Origin: Apodemus sylvaticus
Lineage: Eukaryota > Chordata > Mammalia > Rodentia > Muridae
Assembly (NCBI RefSeq): GCF_947179515.1
Contig: NC_067472.1
Span: forward strand, 160,934,761-160,998,760
DNA length: 64,000 nucleotides
Direction of reading: 5' to 3'
A model generated the notes under the pieces. It searched no databases, was not told the origin of the DNA, and was given only the letters and a program-made list of their open reading frames with translations. A program made the translations under genes and the position numbers. Below are positions 21,765 to 34,367 of this stretch, one piece after another; the first letter of the stretch is position 1, and every line of letters starts with the position of its first letter.

Positions 21765-22964
21765 AGGCGGCAGCGCCAGTGCAGCAGTGGCAGTCCAGCT
21801 GAAGGGCCATCAGCAGTGGAACCAAGGCGACACAGGGACCAGTTAGGCCCTGCGCCCATGACCACTGACCTTCGCTGACCAGCCGGGCGGCAAGCAGCTG
21901 CAGTTGTGCGGCACCTTTCCTGCACGGAAGCCACTTCAGAACTCGGCCTTTCACCAGTCAGGAGAGGTGCATCCATCTTGGTTCCGTACTCCAGGGATCG
22001 GACAGACTGAGGTACACAAACATAATCCGAGGCCAACACCGCAGTGGTCTGAGCCCGACGGGCGTTGGCCTGCACCCAGGCCCTGGGCTGGTCGGGGGGG
22101 GGGGGGGGCTATAGGGGTGCCAACCCAGCCAGGAGGTTTTTTGCCCAGGCCTGCATGCACTCCACTGCCATTTTGCCTGCAGGACGACAGAGAGCTCTGG
22201 CGGGCAGACCAGTAACAGGCATAGCCTGAGGCAAACAAAGCTGGGATCTAGGCCCCAAAAGGCACAGGACTGACCCCAAGAACTGGGCGGCTTGGTGGGC
22301 CATCTGTGAGTCAACCAGCCCAGGTGATTGTTAGCACAGCAGACTCTCCCAGCGCTTTCAGGGAGCACGGGCACGCACGCCCACCATCCTAGTCACCTGG
22401 TGGACCCAATTAACAGTCATAACCCTAGGGGAACTTTGCTTGGACCTTGGCCTCCCAGGCTTTTGCCTGGACTCAGGGACTGGGCGGCCAGGCTAACCTT
22501 GTGTGCGACAGCCCGGTTGGCAGGTCGGCTGCCCAGCGGAGTGAGGGGAACACAGGGGAGGTCACAGCAGCATACACCGTCAGCACTCACTGGGGGTGCA
22601 CACAGGCTCCATCTGGTCCACAGACACAATCTGGGGCAAGGCCTCAGGCGGAAGCCCTCAGCTCTACTCTCTCCGCTTCCGGAACCAGATCAGCCTGGGC
22701 GGCAGCACCACATCTCCAAGTCCTGCAAGTGGCTAGCTGGGCTTCCTGGTGGCCAACTGGGAGAAGTCAGTGTGCTCCAGTGAATCCAGCGGGCCCCAGC
22801 GGGAGCCTTCGGTGCCTGCTTTGGGATCTGAACAGCCTGGGCAACAGCACCCTGTCTACAAGCAGTGCAGGAGGTAAGCTGTGCACCAGAGGCCAACTGG
22901 GAAGGGGCAGCTTGCACTGGTGAGTCCAGCACTGACAAGACAAACTAACACCAGTGAGAACTAG
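21765..22964 (+). promoter_or_regulatory. L1-c 5' UTR (presumed L1 promoter)
   Basis: GC- and CpG-rich, non-monomeric, about 1.2 kb, with a G-run at about 22096-22109. In L1s this region holds the internal RNA polymerase II promoter; that role is inferred here from position. Confidence 0.7.
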
Positions 22965-24237
22965 ATGGCAAAAGGCAAACGCAGGAACATCACTAACAGA
23001 AATCAGGGCAATATGGCAACATCTGAACCCAATTCTCCTCTACCAACATGTCCTGGATACCCCATCACACCAATAAAACAAGATTTGGATTTAAAATCAC
23101 TGGTCATGATGCTGGTACAGGAACACATGAAGGACATACTTAAAGAAATTCAGGAGAAAATGGATCAAAAGTTAGAAGCCCTTGCAAGGGAAACACAAAA
23201 ATCATTGAAAGAAATCCAGGAGAATACAAAAGCCAACAAGGAGGAAATGCAAAAAACACTTAAAGAAATACAGGAGAACTTTGGTCAACAGGCTGAGGTC
23301 ATGAAAGACGAAACACAAAAATCTCTTAAAGAAATACAGGAGAACTTTGGTCAACAGGCTGAGGTCATGAAAGAGGAAACACAAAAATCTCTTAAAGAAT
23401 TACAGGAAAACACAAACATGCAAGTGAAGGAACTAAGCAAAACCATCCAGGATCTAAAATCAGAAGTAGAAACAACGAAGAAAACTCAAAGGGAGACAAC
23501 TTTGGAGATAGAAAGCCTTGGGAAGAAATCAGGGGACATAGATGCAAATATCAACAACAGAATACAAGAGATAGAAGAAAGAATCTCAGATGCTGAAGAT
23601 TCCATAGAAACCATGGACTCAACAGTTAAAGAAAATGCAAAAATGCAAAAAGCTTGTAACCCAAAATATCCAGGAAATCCAGGACACAATGAGAAGACCA
23701 AACCTAAGGATTATAGGCATAGATGAGAGTGAAGATTTACAACTTAAAGGGCCAGCAAACATCTTCAATAAAATTATGGAAGAAAACTTCCCTAACCTAA
23801 AGAGAGAGATGCCCATGAATATACAAGAAGCCTACAGAACTCCAAACAGACTGGACCAGAACAGAAATACTTCCCGTCACATAATAATCAAAACACCAAA
23901 TGTTCTAAACAAAGAAAGAATACTAAAGGCAGTAAGAGAAAAAGGCCAAGTAACATATAAAGGAAGACCTATCAGAATCACAGCAGACTTTTCACCTGAG
24001 ACTATGAAGGCTAGAAGGTCCTGGGCAGACCTCATGCAGACTCTAAGAGAACACAAATGCCAACCAAAACTACTATATCCAGCAAAACTCTCAATCACCA
24101 TAGATGGAGAAACTAAGATATTTCATGACAAAACCAAGTTTACCCAATATCTATCCACAAACCCAGCCCTAAAAAGGATAATATGAGGACAACACCAACA
24201 CAAGGAGGGAAACTTCACCCTGGAAAAAGCAAGATAG
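22965..24237 (+). pseudogene. L1-c ORF1, one-base insertion
   Basis: RNA-binding ORF1p coding sequence, starting MAKGKRRNITNRNQ. Two 66-bp tandem blocks (about 23261-23326 and 23327-23392) encode KEIQENFGQQAEVMKDETQK-type repeats in the coiled coil. One extra A in an A-run at about 23640-23645, relative to L1-i, shifts the frame after about residue 225. The rest (RRM-like and C-terminal domains) is open in another frame from 23635, ending early at a TGA at 24184-24186, where L1-i reads on for about 17 more residues. Confidence 0.9.
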
Positions 24238-24296
24238 TAACCTTTCATCAAACCCAAAAGAAGTTAAGCATTCAAATTTAAAAAATAACGTCAAAA

Positions 24297-27200
24297 ATGA
24301 TAGGAAGTAACAATCACTATCCCTTAATATCTCTTAACATCAATGGACTTAATGCCCCAATAAAAAGACACAGACTAACTGACTGGATACGTAAACAGGA
24401 CCCTACATTTTGCTGCTTACAGGAAACACACCTCAGGGTCAAAGACAAACACTACCTTAGAGTAAAAGGCTGGAAGACAATTTTACAAGCAAATGGTCTC
24501 AGGAAACAAGCTGGAGTCGCCATTTTAATATCAGATAAAATTGACTTTCAACCCAAAGTCATCAAAAGAGACCCTGAGGGACACTTCTTGCTGGTCAAAG
24601 GAAAAATACAAAAAGAAGAACTGTCAATCCTGAACATCTATGCCCCAAATGCAAGGGCACCCTCTTTCGTAAAAGAATCTTCATTAAAACTAAAAGCACA
24701 CATTGCACCTAACACAATAATTGTGGGTGACTTCAACACTGCACTTTCCTCAATGGGCCAATCAGGAAAACAGAAACTAAACAGGGACACAATGAAACTA
24801 ATTGAAGCTTTGGACCAATTAGATTTAACAGGTATATATAGAACATTCTATCCTAAAACAAAAGAATATACCTTTTTCTCAGCACCTCATGGTACCTTCT
24901 CCAAAATCAACCATATAATTGGTCACAAGACAGACCTCAACAAATATAAGAAGATAGAACTAATCCCATGCCTCCTATCTGATCACTATGGAGTAAAAGT
25001 GGTCTTCAATAGCAACAGAAACAACAGAAAACCCACATACACGTGGAAACTGAACAATACTCTACTCAATGATACCTTGGTCAAGGAAGAAAGAAAGAAA
25101 GAAATTAAAGACTTTTTAGAACACAATGAAAATGAAAACACAACATACCCAAATCTATGGGACACAATGAAAGCAGTGCTAAGAGGAAAACTCATAGCCC
25201 TGAGTGCCTCCAAAAAGAAAATGGAGAGAGCATACATTACCAGCTTAATGACACACCTGAAAGCCCTAGAACAAAAAGAAGCTATTTCGCCCAGGAGGAG
25301 TAGAAGGCAGGAAATCATCAAACTCAGGGCCGAAATCAATCAAGTAGAAACAAAGAGAACCATACAAAAAATCAACAAAACCAGGAGCTGGTTCTTTGAG
25401 AAAATCAACAAGATAGATAAACCCTTAGCCAGACTGACCAAAGGGCACAGAGAAAGTATCCAAATTAACAAACTTAGAAATGAAAAGGGAGATATAACAA
25501 CGGAAACTGAGGAAATCCAAAAAATCATCAGATCCTACTACAAGAGCCTGTACTCAACACAACTGGAGAATCTGGAGGAAATGGACAATTTCCTTGACAG
25601 ATACCAAATACCAAAATTAAATCAGGACCAACTAGACCATCTAAAGAGTCCCATAATGCCTAAAGAAATAGAAGGAGTCATAGAAAGTCTTCCAACCAAA
25701 AAAAGCACAGGACCAGATGGCTTCAGTGCAGAATTCTACCAGACCTTCAAAGAAGAGTTAACACCAATACTCTTCAAACTATTCCACAAAATAGAAACAG
25801 AAGGAACACTACCTAATTCCTTCTACGAAGCCACAATTACTCTGATACCAAAGCCACAAAAAGATCCAACAAAGAAAAAGAACTTCAGACCAATTTCCCT
25901 TATGAACATTGATGCAAAAATACTCAATAAAATTCTTGCCAACCGAATCCAAGAATACATCAAAATGATCATCCACCATGATCAAGTAGGCTTTATCCCG
26001 GGAATGGAGGGTTGGTTCAATATACGGAAATCAGTCAATACAATCCACTACATAAACAAACTCAAAGAACAAAACCACATGGTCATTTCATTGGATGCTG
26101 AAAAGACTAAAGCATGCTTAAAGTCTTGGAGAGAACAGGAATTCAAGGCCCATACCTAAACATAGTAAAAGCAATATACAGCAAACCGCTAGCCAGCATC
26201 AAACTAAATGGAGAGAAACTTGAAGCAATCCCACTGAAATCAGGGACCAGACAAGGCTGCCCCCTTTCTCCTTATCTTTTCAATATTGTACTTGAGGTAC
26301 TAGCTCGGGCAATTTGACAACATAAGGAGGTCAAAGGGATACAAATTGGAAAGGAAGAAGTCAAACTATCATTATTTGCAGATGACATGATCGTCTAGCT
26401 AAGTGACCCAAAGAACTCCACTAGAGAGCTCCTACAGCTGATAAACAACTTCAGCAAAGTGGCAGGTTATAAAATCAACTCCAGCAAATCAGTGGCCCTC
26501 CTATACTCAAAGGATAAGCAGGCTGAGAAAGAAATTAGGGAAATGACCCCCTTCACAATAGCCACAAACAGTATAAAGTATCTTGGGGTGACTCTTACCA
26601 AACATGTGAAAGATCTGTATGATAAGAATTTCAAGACTCTGAAGAAGGAAATGGAAGAAGACCTCAAAAAATGGGAAAACCTCCCATGCTCATGGATCGG
26701 TAGAATCAATATAGTTAAAATGGCCATTTTGCCTAAAGCACTATATAGATTCAATGCAATACCCAACAAAATCCCAACTCAATTCTTCACAGAGTTAGAA
26801 AGAGCAATTATCAAATTCATCTGGAACAACAAAAAACCCAGGATAGCTAAAACTATTCTCAGCAACAAAAGAAAATCTGGGGGAATCAGTATCCCTGACC
26901 TCAAGCAACACTACAGAGCAATAGTGTTAAAAACTGCATGGTTTTGGTACAGTGACAGACAGGAGGATCAATGGAACAGGATTGAAGATCCAGAAATGAA
27001 CCCACACACCTATGGCCACTTGATCCTCGACAAAGAGGCTGAAAACATCCAATGGAAAAAAGATAGCCTTTTGAACAAATGGTGCTGGTTCAACTGGAGG
27101 TCAGCATGCAGAAGAATGCGAATTGATCTATCCTTGTCTCCTTGTACTAAGCTCAAATCCAAATGGATCAAGGACCTCCACATAAAGCCAGACACTCTGA

Positions 27201-28102
27201 AGCTAATAGAAAAGAAACTGGGGAAGACCCTTGAGGACATCGGTACAGGGAGAAAGTTTCTGAACAGAACACCAATAACGTATGCTCTAAGAGCAAGAAT
27301 TGACAAATGGGACCTCATAAAATTACAAAGTTTCTGTAAGGCAAAGGACACCATCAAGAGGACAAATCGGCAACCAACAAATTGGGAAAAGATCTTCACC
27401 AATCCTACATCAGATAGAGGGCTAATATCCAATATATATAAAGAACTCAAGAAGTTAGACTCCAGAAAACCAAACAACCCTATTAAAAAATGGGGAACAG
27501 AGTTAAACAAAGAATTCTCACCTGAAGAACTTCAGATGGTGGAGAAGCATCTTAAAAAATGCTCAACTTCATTAGTCATTAGAGAAATGCAAATCAAAAC
27601 AACCCTAAGATTTCATCTTACACCAGTCAGAATGGCTAAGATTAAAAATTCAGGAGACAGCAGGTGTTGGAGAGGGTGTGGAGAAAGAGGAACACTCCTC
27701 CACTGCTGGTGGGGTTGCAAATTGGTACAACCACTCTGGAAAGCAGTCTGGCGGTTCCTCTGAAAACTGGGCACCTCACTTCCAGAAGATCCTGCTATAC
27801 CACTCCTGGGCATATACCCAGAAGACTCCCCACCATGCAATAAGGATACATGTTCTACTATGTTCATAGCAGCCCTATTTATAATTGCCAGATGCTGGAA
27901 AGTACCCAGGTATCCCTCAACAGAAGAGTGGATGCAAAAAATGTGGTATATCTACACAATGGAGTACTATTCAGCCATTAGAAACAATGAATTCATGAAA
28001 TTCTTAGGCAAATGGATGGAGCTAGAGAATATCATACTAAGTGAGGTAACCTAGACTCAAAAGGTGAATCATGGTATGCACTCACTAATAAGTGGATATT
28101 AA
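24297..28102 (+). pseudogene. L1-c ORF2, disabled
   Basis: Starts MIGSNNHYPL, 59 bases after the ORF1 stop position. Endonuclease residues N14, E43, D145, N147 and H230 are present, but D205 reads Asn (SKINHIIGH where L1-i has SKIDHIIGH). A deletion of about 30 bp at about 26104 removes the segment between SLDAEK and LKVLER and shifts the frame. TGA at about 26317 and TAG at about 26396 break the palm; FADD survives, but YLSD is interrupted. The frame 26459-27763 is then open through the thumb and Cys-rich CWRGCGERGTLLHCWWGC region and ends at a TGA within FLRKLG. Another TAG follows near 28054. Confidence 0.9.
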
Positions 28103-28352
28103 CCTAGAAAACTGGAATACCCAAAACATAATCCACACATCAAATGAGGTACAAGAAGAAAGGAGGAGTGGCCCCTGGTTCTGGAAAGACTCAGTGAAAC
28201 AGTATTCGGCCAAACCAGAACGGGGAAGTGGGAAGGGGTGGGTGCGAGGACAGGGGAAGAGAAGGGGGCTTACGGGACTTTCGGGGAGTGGGGGGGCTAG
28301 AAAAGGGAAACCATTTGAAATGTAAATAAATTATATCGAATAAAAAAAAAAG

Positions 28353-29752
28353 ATAGATACAAGTTTCCAACCTGGATTTTGGCATGGATATCTTGAGGCA
28401 TGGTGGTTATGAATTCCAGAAGATTAAGACAGAGAGATCTCTGAGATCAAGGTCACCTGGGGTGACACACCTTTTATCTGGGCCACACCTTCTGCTGGAG
28501 ATGTACAGAAGAACATTGGAAGTAGAAAGATTTACTCTCTCTCTTCTTTACCTGCTTGCCTTGTGGGACTGAGCAACTGCTAGAACCTTGGACTTCTATC
28601 AAGAGCTGCTGTTAACCATTGTTGGGGAGTTGTACTACAGAGTGTAAATCATCAACTAATTCCCTTACTATATAGACACTACCCATATGTTCTGTAACTC
28701 TAGAGAACCCTGACCAATACACCTTCCAACTCTATTTTTCCTTTCAGTTTTTGTCTGGAGTTGGGTTTGTTCTAATCAGTATTTCAGCACCTTCAGCTGT
28801 ATTGTGAAACAAATCAGTAAGCTATTTTTTCAGAGATAGAAGTTTAAAGAGTGTCAAAGTAAATACCTTGTGAATATGGAGTTTGGGGAACTGAAAGCCA
28901 AGCCATATATTAAAATAATCTAGGGAGTTTCTTTCTTGACAGGATGTCTCCCTGCTCCTCCAAGGCAAAGCAATTATATTTTTCTTAATTTGAGTGTGAG
29001 GCTATCAGTTGTCAGCTAAACCAGTAATTCGAAAGGAAGGGAAGGCTGTCATCCAAGTTCAAGCACCATAAGTCTTACTTTTCCCACCTCTTAATCATTT
29101 TGTGAGTATTTTACATGTCTGATTAATTTTTACAATTTTGAAAGTTTTGTTTCATCAAATCTTCCAATATTCCCATTGCTTTTCTGGAAGACTGTTTGGA
29201 AGCCATTACTCTGCCATCTTGAAAGCTGCTAGTGGCTTTTTATTTAAGCCATTGAGGCTTGAAAGTTTGGCAGAAGAGAACAGTATGGAGCCAGTTTCAA
29301 TACTCTTTTAAATTTGTCCAGTTAAGAGTCACAGAGAGAAATGAAATCTCAATGTGATTTCTCCCTTTTATTCACTTCAAAACACCAAGTCATACTGCCC
29401 AGGTTAACTCCTTAGAAAGTCTTCTCTGGAAGTACTCCAGAATACTAAATGTAGATGAAGCTACATTTAGTCAACATTAATTATATGGAGAAAGCATTGA
29501 TTATGGGGTTTTACTGAATCAATGGATGTGCAAAGGAGTGAGTCTCTGGGTCTGTAACTATTTATTATCACTTTTCATGGGATCCTTACCTGTTTGTTTT
29601 ATTCTAATGTATGTTTCTGCTTTACCTTTTTAAATTGTCATCTATGAACCTGTTCATTTTCTAATAACAGAAATTGGGTAGAACTCTGTGGAAAGGGAGG
29701 TGGTGAGGAACTGCTTAGATGAGGGTAAATCGTAGACAGGATATATATTTTT
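28353..29752. other. Non-coding; dispersed-repeat-like block then unique DNA
   Basis: About 28395-28725 (GTCACCTGGGGTGACACACC, TTTTATCTGGGCCACACCTT, ending CTAGAGAACCCTGACCAATA) resembles a common dispersed rodent repeat whose family I cannot name. From 28740 to 29752 I see nothing. A perfect 11-bp inverted repeat (ACTAAATGTAG / CTACATTTAGT) with a 6-base loop is at 29444-29471. Confidence 0.45.
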
Positions 29753-29766
29753 AAAATTCTTTTTTC
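29753..29766. repeat. Target-site duplication of L1-d, left copy
   Basis: AAAATTCTTTTTTC, matching AAAATTCTATTTTC at 36245-36258 with one difference. Confidence 0.75.
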
Positions 29767-30011
29767 TTTTTTTTTCAATATTTTTTATTTACATTTCAAA
29801 TGATTTCCCCTTTTCTGGACCCCCACTCCCCGAAAGTCGCATAAGCCTCCTTCCCTCCCTCTGTTCTCCCACCCACCCCTTTCCACTTCCCTGTTCTGGT
29901 TTTGCCTTATACTGCTACACTGAGTCTTTCCAAAACCAGGGGCCACTCCTTCGTTCTTCTTGTACCACATTTGATGTGTGGATTGTGTTTTGGGTATTCC
30001 AGTTTTCCAGG

Positions 30012-33000
30012 CTAATATCCACTTATTAGTGAGTGCATACCATGATTGATCTTGTGAGATTGGGTTACCTCACTTAGTATAATGTTCTCCAGCTCCATCC
30101 ATTTGCCTAAGAATTTCATGAATTCATTGTTTCTAATGGCTGAATAGTACTCCATTGTGTATATATACCACATTTTTTTGCATCCATTCTTCTGTTGAGG
30201 GATACCTGGGTTCTTTCCAGCTTCTGGCTGTTATAAATAGGGCTGTTATGAACATAGTGGAGCATATATCCTTATTACACGTTGGGGAATCCTCTGGGTA
30301 TATGCTCAGGAATGGTATAGCAGGATCTTTCAGATGTGAGGTGTCTAGTTTTCTGAGGAAACACCAGACTGATTTCCAGAGTGCTTGTACCAATTTGCAA
30401 CCCCACCAGCAGTGGAGGAGTGTGCCTCTTTCTCCACATCCTCGCCAACACCTGCTGTCTCCTGAATTTTTAATCTTAGCCATTCTGACAGGTGTAAGGT
30501 GAAATCTCAGGGTTGTTTTGATTTGCATTTCCCTGATGACTAACGAAGTTGAGCATTTTTTAAGATGTTTCTCCACCATCCAAAGTTCTCAAGGCAAGAA
30601 TTCTTTGTTTAACTCTATACCCCATTTTTAATAGGGTTATTTGGTTTCTGGGGACTAATTTCTTGAGTTCTTTGTATATATTGGATATTAGCCCTCTATC
30701 TGATGTAGGGTTGGTGAAGATCTTTCCCCAATTTGTTGGTTGCCGATGTGTCCTTTTGATGGTGCCCTTTGCTTTACAGAAACTTTGTAATTTTATGAGG
30801 TCCCATTTGTCAATTCTTGCTCTTAGAGCATACGCTATTGGTGTTCTGTTCAGGAACTTTCCCCCTGTACCAATGTCCTCAAGGGTCTTCCCCAGTTTTT
30901 TTTCTATTAGCTTCAGAGTGTCTGGCTTTATGTGCAGGTCCTTGATCCATTTGGAGTTGAGCTTAGTACAAGGAGACAAGGATGGATAAATTCGCATTCT
31001 TCAGCATGCTGACCTCCAGTTGAAATGGCACCATTTGTTGAATAGTGTCCCTTCCCCCACAGCATTGAGCTGGGCTTCTCAGCCAATTAGATCAGTCTGC
31101 TACATTCTTGGCCACCACCACCAGCCTTCCACTTGTGTTATCCCTGGCCCTTTTTCTTCAGAGAATCATACAGCTGCTTTCACCTGGAAATCAAGGCTGC
31201 CTCAGGGCAGTCTCACCTGGAAACATTCTGGGACCTGTAAGACTTGAAATCCTTTAATCCCAGCAGGCGACCCGCTGAGAAGAGGAGCCAACAATTTCTC
31301 AGATATCTCCCTGAGTCTGTGGGGAAGGGTTTGCCCAAATTGTTAAAAGGTCTGACCTACATTAAACTTCTGGCCTTGATCAGTGAAACATTGTTCTGGC
31401 CTTCTTTCATTTCGCCCCTTCCCTATCTATCCCTCAGCTTCTGTTCCAGCAACCCAGTTCATAATAGCTGCAGGCAGCTATGGAATCCAACAGAAAAGGC
31501 TATCTTTTTTCCATTGGATGTTTTCAGCCTCTTTGTCAAGGATCAAGTGGCCATAGGTGTGTGGGTTCATTTCTGGATTTTCAATCCTGTTCCATTGATC
31601 CACCTGCCTGTCAATGTACCAATACCATGCAGCTTTTAACACTATAGCTCTGTAGTATTGCTTGGTCAGGGATAGTGATTCCCCCAGAATTTCTTTTGTT
31701 GTTGAGAATAGTTTTAGCTATCCTGGGTTTTTTGTTATTCCAGATGAATTTGAGAACTGCTCTTTCTAACTCTATGAAGAATTGAGTTGGGATTTTGATG
31801 GGGATTGCGTTAAGTCTGTATATTGCATTTGGCAAAATGGCCATTTTCACTATATTAATCCTGCCAATCCATGAGCATGGGAGGTTTTTCCATTTTGTGA
31901 GGTCTTCTTCTATTTCCTTCTTCAGAGTCTTGAAGTTCTTGTCATATAGATCTTTCACATGTCTGGTAAGAGTCACCCCAAGGTACTTTATACTGTTTGT
32001 GGCTATTGTAAAGGGTGTCATTTCCTTAATTTCTTTCTCAGCCTGCTTATCCTTTGAGTATAGGAAGTCTACTAATTTGCTTGAGTTGGTTTTATAACCA
32101 CCCACTTTGCTGAAGCTGTTTATCAGCTGTAGGATTTCTCTAGTTGAGTTTTTTGGGTCACTTAGGTAGACTATCATGTCATCTGCAAATAATGATAGTT
32201 GGACTTCTTCCTTTCCAGTTTGTATCCCTTTGACCTCCTTATGTTGTCTAATTGCCAGAGCTAGTACCTCAAGTACAATATTGAAAAGATAAGGAGAAAG
32301 GGGGCAGCCCTGTCTAGTCCCTGATTTTAGTGGGATTGCTTCAAGTTTCTCTCCATTTAGTTTGATGGTGGCTACCGGTGTGCTGTATATTGCTTTTACT
32401 ATGTTTAGGCATGGGCCTTGAATTCCTGTTCTTTCCAAGACTTTAAGCATGAAAAGATGCTGAATTTTGTCAAATGCTTTTTCAGCATCCAATGAAATGA
32501 CCATGTGTTTTTTTTTCTTAGAGTTTGTTTATGCAGTGGATTGCATTGATAGATTTCTGTATATTGAACCAAACCTGCATCCCTGGAAAAAAAGAGCCTA
32601 CTTGATCATGTTGGATGATCATTTTTATGTGTTCTTGGATTTGGTTGGCAAGAATTTTATTGAGAATTTTTGCATAGATGTTCATAGGGGAAATTTGTAG
32701 TTCTCTTTCTCTGTTGGAATTTTGTTTGGTTTTGATATCAGAGTAATTGTGGCTTCGGAGAAGGAATTGGGTAGTATTCTTTCTGTTTCTCTTTTGTGTA
32801 ATAGTTGGAAGAGTATTGGTGTTAGTTCTTCTTTGAAGGTCTGATAGAATTCTGCACTAAAACCATCTGGTCTTGTGCTTTTTTTGGTTGAAAGACTTTC
32901 TATGACCCCTTCTATTTCTTTAGGTGATATGGGACTGTTTAGATGATGTATTTGGTCCTGATTTAATTTTGGTATTTGATATCTGTCAAGGACATTGTCC

Positions 33001-34306
33001 ATTTCCTCCAGATTCTCCAGTTGTGTTGAGTATAGTCTTTTGTAGTAGGATCTGATGATGTTTTGGATTTCCTCAGGTTCTGTTGTTATATCCCCCCTTT
33101 TATTTCTAATTTTGTTAATTTGGATACTTTCTCTGTGCCTTTTGGTTAGTCTGGCTAAGGGTTTATCTGTCTTGTTGATTTTCTCAAAGAACCAGCTCCT
33201 GGATTCTTTGATTCTTTGTATGGTTCTCTTTGTTTCCACTTGATTGATTTCATCCCTGAGTTTGATGATTTCCTGACTTCTACTGCTCCTGGGTGTATTG
33301 GCTTCTTTTTGTTCCAGGGCTTTCAGTTGTGTCGTTAAGCTGCTAGTATATGCTCTCTCCATTTTCTTTTTTGAGGCACTCAGGGCTATGAGTTTTCCTC
33401 TTAGCACTGCTTTCATTATGTCCCAAAGATTTGTGTATGTTGTGCCTTCATTTTCATTAAATTCTAAAAAGTCTCTGATTTCTTTCTTTATTTCTTCTTT
33501 GGCCAAGGTGTCATTGAGTAGAGTATTGTTCAGCCTCCATGTGTATGTGGGCTTTCTGTTGTTTTTGTTGCTATTGAAAACCACTCTTACTCCATAGTGA
33601 TCTGATAGGAGACATGGGATTAGTTCGATCTTCTTATATTTGTTGAGGTCTGTCTTGTGACCCATTATATGGTTGATTTTGGAGAAGGTACCATGAGATG
33701 CTGAGAAAAAGGTATATTCTTTTGCTTTTGAGTGAAATGTTCTATAAATATCAGTCAAATCCAATTGGTCCAAAGCTTCAATTAGATTTACTGTGTCCCT
33801 GTTTAGTTTCTGTTTTCCTGATCGGTCCATTGAGGAGAGTAGAATGTTAAAGTCACTAAAGTCACCTACAATTATTGTGTTAGGTGCAATGTGTGCTTTG
33901 AGCTTTAGTAAAGTTTTTTTTTTTTTTTTTTAACGAATGAGGGTGCCCTTGCATTTGGTGTATAGATGTTCAGAATTGAAAGTTCTTCTTGGTGGTTTTT
34001 TCCTTTGACCAGCAAGAAGTGTCCTTCTGTGTCTCTTTTGATGACTTTAGGTTGAAAGTCAATTTTATCTGATATTAGGATGGCTACTCTGGCTCGTTTC
34101 CCGAGACCATTGGCTTGTAAAATTGTCTTCCAGCCTTTTACTCTAAGGTAGTTTTTGTCTTTGACACTGAGGTGTGTCTCCTGTATGCAGCAAAATGTAG
34201 CGTCATGTTTCCTTATCCAGCCTGTTAGTCTATGTCTTTTTATTGGGGAATTGAGTCCATTGATGTTAAGAGATATTAAGGAATAGTGAGTATTACTTCC
34301 TGTCAT
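30012..34306 (-). pseudogene. L1-d ORF2, disabled and interrupted by an LTR
   Basis: Starts MTGSNTHYSL. Open through the first ~120 residues with NING and QETHL, then broken by an expanded A-run on the sense strand (T-tract at about 33917-33932). The next open pieces are 33830-32682 (late endonuclease region to FSAEFYQTF) and 32504-31611 (palm with FADDMIVYLSD). A 447-bp solo LTR interrupts the region after this, and the C-terminal part resumes at 30997-30133 with a frameshift. A Cys-rich CWRGCGERGTLLHCWWGC block is intact at about 30430. Confidence 0.9.
31046..31492 (+). mobile_element. Solo LTR inside L1-d ORF2, 447 bp
   Basis: Foreign sequence beginning TGTCCC and ending CCAACA, flanked by 6-bp direct repeats GAATAG (31040-31045) and GAAAAG (31493-31498); the uninterrupted L1 copies read GAAAAG here. 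ATTAAA at 31361-31366 followed by CTTCTGGCCTTGATCAG has the look of an R/U5 region. A 6-bp duplication fits class II (ERVK-type) elements. No viral genes are present. Confidence 0.75.
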
Positions 34307-34367
34307 TTTTGATGTTATTTTTATATTTGAGTGGTTATCTTCTTTTGGGTTTGATGAAAGAAGGTAA

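Larger units (their letters stand above)
21765..28352 (+). mobile_element. L1-c, full-length L1
   Basis: 5' UTR 21765-22964, ORF1 22965-24237 (frameshifted), ORF2 24297-28102 (disabled), 3' UTR 28103-28340 and A-tail to about 28352. The 5' end is the GC-rich GGCGGCAGCGCCAGTGCAGC also seen near 63.6 kb in L1-i. I find no convincing target-site duplication. It shares ORF1 type and the 66-bp coiled-coil duplication with L1-i, which lies in the opposite orientation. Confidence 0.95.

Noticed and set aside
22328..22923. GC-rich open frames of 100-158 codons in L1 5' UTRs (also 62523-62954, 63026-63666 and 12031-12790)
   Set aside because: They lie in non-coding L1 5' UTR, differ in frame and length between copies, and have no recognisable domain.
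21740..28370. Target-site duplication for L1-c (AAGAATAAGAT and AAGATAGATAC)
   Set aside because: The two flanks share only scattered A-rich bases; not good enough to claim.
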